This document shows, one piece after another, positions 32,323 through 33,497 of a DNA stretch of 33,497 bases. The stretch comes from Acholeplasmataceae bacterium. Its GTDB lineage: Bacteria > Bacillota_I > Bacilli_A > Acholeplasmatales > UBA5453. The stretch is taken from assembly GCA_012522345.1 (NCBI GenBank), contig JAAYKO010000033.1:1-33497 (forward strand), written 5' to 3'. The first letter of the stretch is position 1, and the number at the start of each line of letters is the position of its first letter. Position numbers and translations under genes: made by a program. A model generated the notes under the pieces. That model did not search any database and was not told the origin of the DNA. It worked only from the letters and a program-made list of their open reading frames with translations.

Positions 32323-33169
32323 AATCGACCTCGTGTGTCTTATCGAGTCGTTTAGTGAGGAAAATTAAAGCCATTATAATAATTGCTAAGATAATCGCAA
32401 TCGCTGCGCCTTGACTCCAGTTTCCTGCAAAAAAGAACCGGTCTTCAATCAATGAACCAATTAAATATCTCCCTTGCCCAAGCTTACTTGGAATTACGAT
32501 AGTTGTCGCTGCTGGCAATAAAACCATAGTTACACCTGAAAGGACCCCACCTAGTGAAAGCGGTAAAGTAACTTTTAAAAATGTTTTAAAATTATTCGCT
32601 CCTAAATCAGTCGCTGCCTCATATAATCTGGGACTAATTTTAGTTAAAACTGTATAGATGGGAATTACCATAAATGGCAGATAAATATTTACCATCCCAG
32701 TAATGATTGCGAAATTAGTTCCTAAGATTTTAGGATTAATCATCTCAAAAATCTGTTTCCAAGCTAATGTTAAAATAAGTAAGTTAATCCACATTGGGAC
32801 TGTAACCAATAAAATCAAAAATGTTTGCATCTTTGGCCTTTGTTTACTAATAATATAAGCTGTGGGATAACCAATAATCAAACAAATTAGAGTTGTAATA
32901 ATAGCTAAAAAGATTGAATCCCACATTGTTTTAAGATAACTTTTTTCAGTGAAAAAAACTTTAAAATGTTCTAAGGTTATTCGGTAAAACAAACCCTCTT
33001 CTTGAGTTGTTATCGCATAAAAGAAAATTAGAAATAACGGAATAATTATTAACACAAGTAAAATAAAGTAATATGGAATTCCTAAAAAATGAATCGACTT
33101 TACTTTTTTTAATCCAGTTTTCTTCTCCTTTTTTGCGCTTTCGCCTTTTAGCGGTTGAATTCGATACAT
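32309..33169 (-). CDS. potB: polyamine ABC transporter permease PotB
   Basis: This second permease has six helices and an EAA loop, RLYEAATDLGANNFKTFLKVTLPLSLGG. The family-typical LPAATTIVIPSKLGQG and LIGSLIEDRFF follow. A basic 25-residue cytoplasmic N-terminus precedes helix one. The track begins at 33175, but the in-frame ATG at 33169 shares its A with the potA stop (TGATG) and lies eight bases after GGAG; the earlier ATG lies only two bases after it. With that start it has 286 residues. Confidence 0.94.
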   Translation of the reverse strand: MYRIQPLKGESAKKEKKTGLKKVKSIHFLGIPYYFILLVLIIIPLFLIFFYAITTQEEGLFYRITLEHFKVFFTEKSYLKTMWDSIFLAIITTLICLIIGYPTAYIISKQRPKMQTFLILLVTVPMWINLLILTLAWKQIFEMINPKILGTNFAIITGMVNIYLPFMVIPIYTVLTKISPRLYEAATDLGANNFKTFLKVTLPLSLGGVLSGVTMVLLPAATTIVIPSKLGQGRYLIGSLIEDRFFFAGNWSQGAAIAIILAIIIMALIFLTKRLDKTHEVDYDEN

Positions 33170-33497
33170 CACCATTTCTCCATTACATGCAAATCTTCTT
33201 TAAAAAAGCTTATTGAAACTTCTTTACCTTCATGCTCATAATCCGTTGTATGAATCGTATAGATTCGATGAGGAGTTTTGACATCAATTTCAAAATGAAC
33301 ACCTTTGAAGATAACGCTGTCAATTACACCATTAATTGGCCCTTTTCCTCTTTCTACTATATCTAAGTCCTCTGGCCTAATTACAATATCTACAACTTCA
33401 TTTTTACTGAAACCTGAATCCAGACACTCATAATCAACTCCATCAAAAGAAACTAAAAAGTCATCTTTCATAATTCCTTCTAAAAGATTTGAATCAC
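33169..33497 (-). CDS. potA: polyamine ABC transporter ATP-binding protein PotA, C-terminal part
   Basis: Only the C-terminal regulatory (TOBE) domain is inside the window. The frame stays open to the window end: upstream of the track's Met the sequence reads DSNLLEGI, matching the GESN-xxxG segment that follows the ATPase core in PotA. DIVIRPEDLDIV and VKTPHRIYTIH are typical of this domain. The Walker motifs lie beyond 33497, so the track's 100-residue ORF is not a separate gene. It ends TGG TGA, sharing bases with the potB start. Confidence 0.92.
   Translation of the reverse strand, partial: DSNLLEGIMKDDFLVSFDGVDYECLDSGFSKNEVVDIVIRPEDLDIVERGKGPINGVIDSVIFKGVHFEIDVKTPHRIYTIHTTDYEHEGKEVSISFFKEDLHVMEKW

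Noticed and set aside
33169-33471. 100-residue track ORF as a complete small gene
   Set aside because: The frame stays open to the window edge with PotA-like sequence; it is the end of potA.

Overview
This is chromosomal sequence from a low-GC bacterium of the Firmicutes/Mollicutes border. Intergenic DNA is very AT-rich, genes are tightly packed with ATGA and TAATG overlaps, Shine-Dalgarno sites are strong, and TGA is a normal stop (for example potA ends TGG TGA), so this is not the Mycoplasma code. The mix of genes (non-mevalonate isoprenoid genes dxs and ispH, a processive-type diacylglycerol glucosyltransferase like that of Acholeplasma, bacterial glycogen genes, few biosynthetic genes) suggests an Acholeplasma-, Izemoplasma- or Haloplasma-like lineage. 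That placement is inference.

Layout. 1-3230: a small two-helix membrane protein, tRNA-Ser(GGA), an EIIC-like membrane protein coupled to an alpha/beta hydrolase, and an NADPH-dependent FMN reductase-like flavoprotein, all on the minus strand. 3426-5531: a divergent redox locus made of a CsoR/FrmR-family repressor facing an AhpF-like flavoprotein reductase plus a double-thioredoxin-fold disulfide oxidoreductase; palindromic ATACC..GGTAT sites overlap both promoters. 5565-7300: a PlsC-type acyltransferase broken by a -1 frameshift at an A AAA AAG heptamer, then an internally deleted TnpB (IS605-type) remnant. 7424-12096: tRNA-Leu(CAA), GT4 glycosyltransferase, LPG-synthase-type flippase-like protein, argS, and a membrane-anchored thioredoxin-like protein. 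12130-14910: glgA-glgC. 14910-17934: divergent GH20 hexosaminidase and nagA (N-acetylglucosamine salvage). 17937-21830: cshB-like helicase, nfo, and two tandem DegV/FakB proteins. 21897-24241: ispH, convergent dinB, and a 61-residue membrane protein gene with its own signals. 24227-30366: nusB-xseA-xseB-dxs-tlyA-recN, a shortened form of the Bacillus operon. 30416-33497: potA(partial)-potB-potC-potD polyamine ABC importer.

Themes. The CsoR-like repressor, AhpF-like reductase and disulfide oxidoreductase look like a self-contained thiol-redox circuit with an unusual sensor (Cys3 and Cys31, no usual second ligand). A second theme is promoter layout: at least six genes place the -10 hexamer only 6-7 bases before the Shine-Dalgarno, so transcripts should begin at, or one base from, the Shine-Dalgarno. 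No CRISPR array, prophage or complete insertion sequence is visible. No stretch longer than 300 bases lacks a feature; bases 1-233 are AT-rich and hold nothing I can support.
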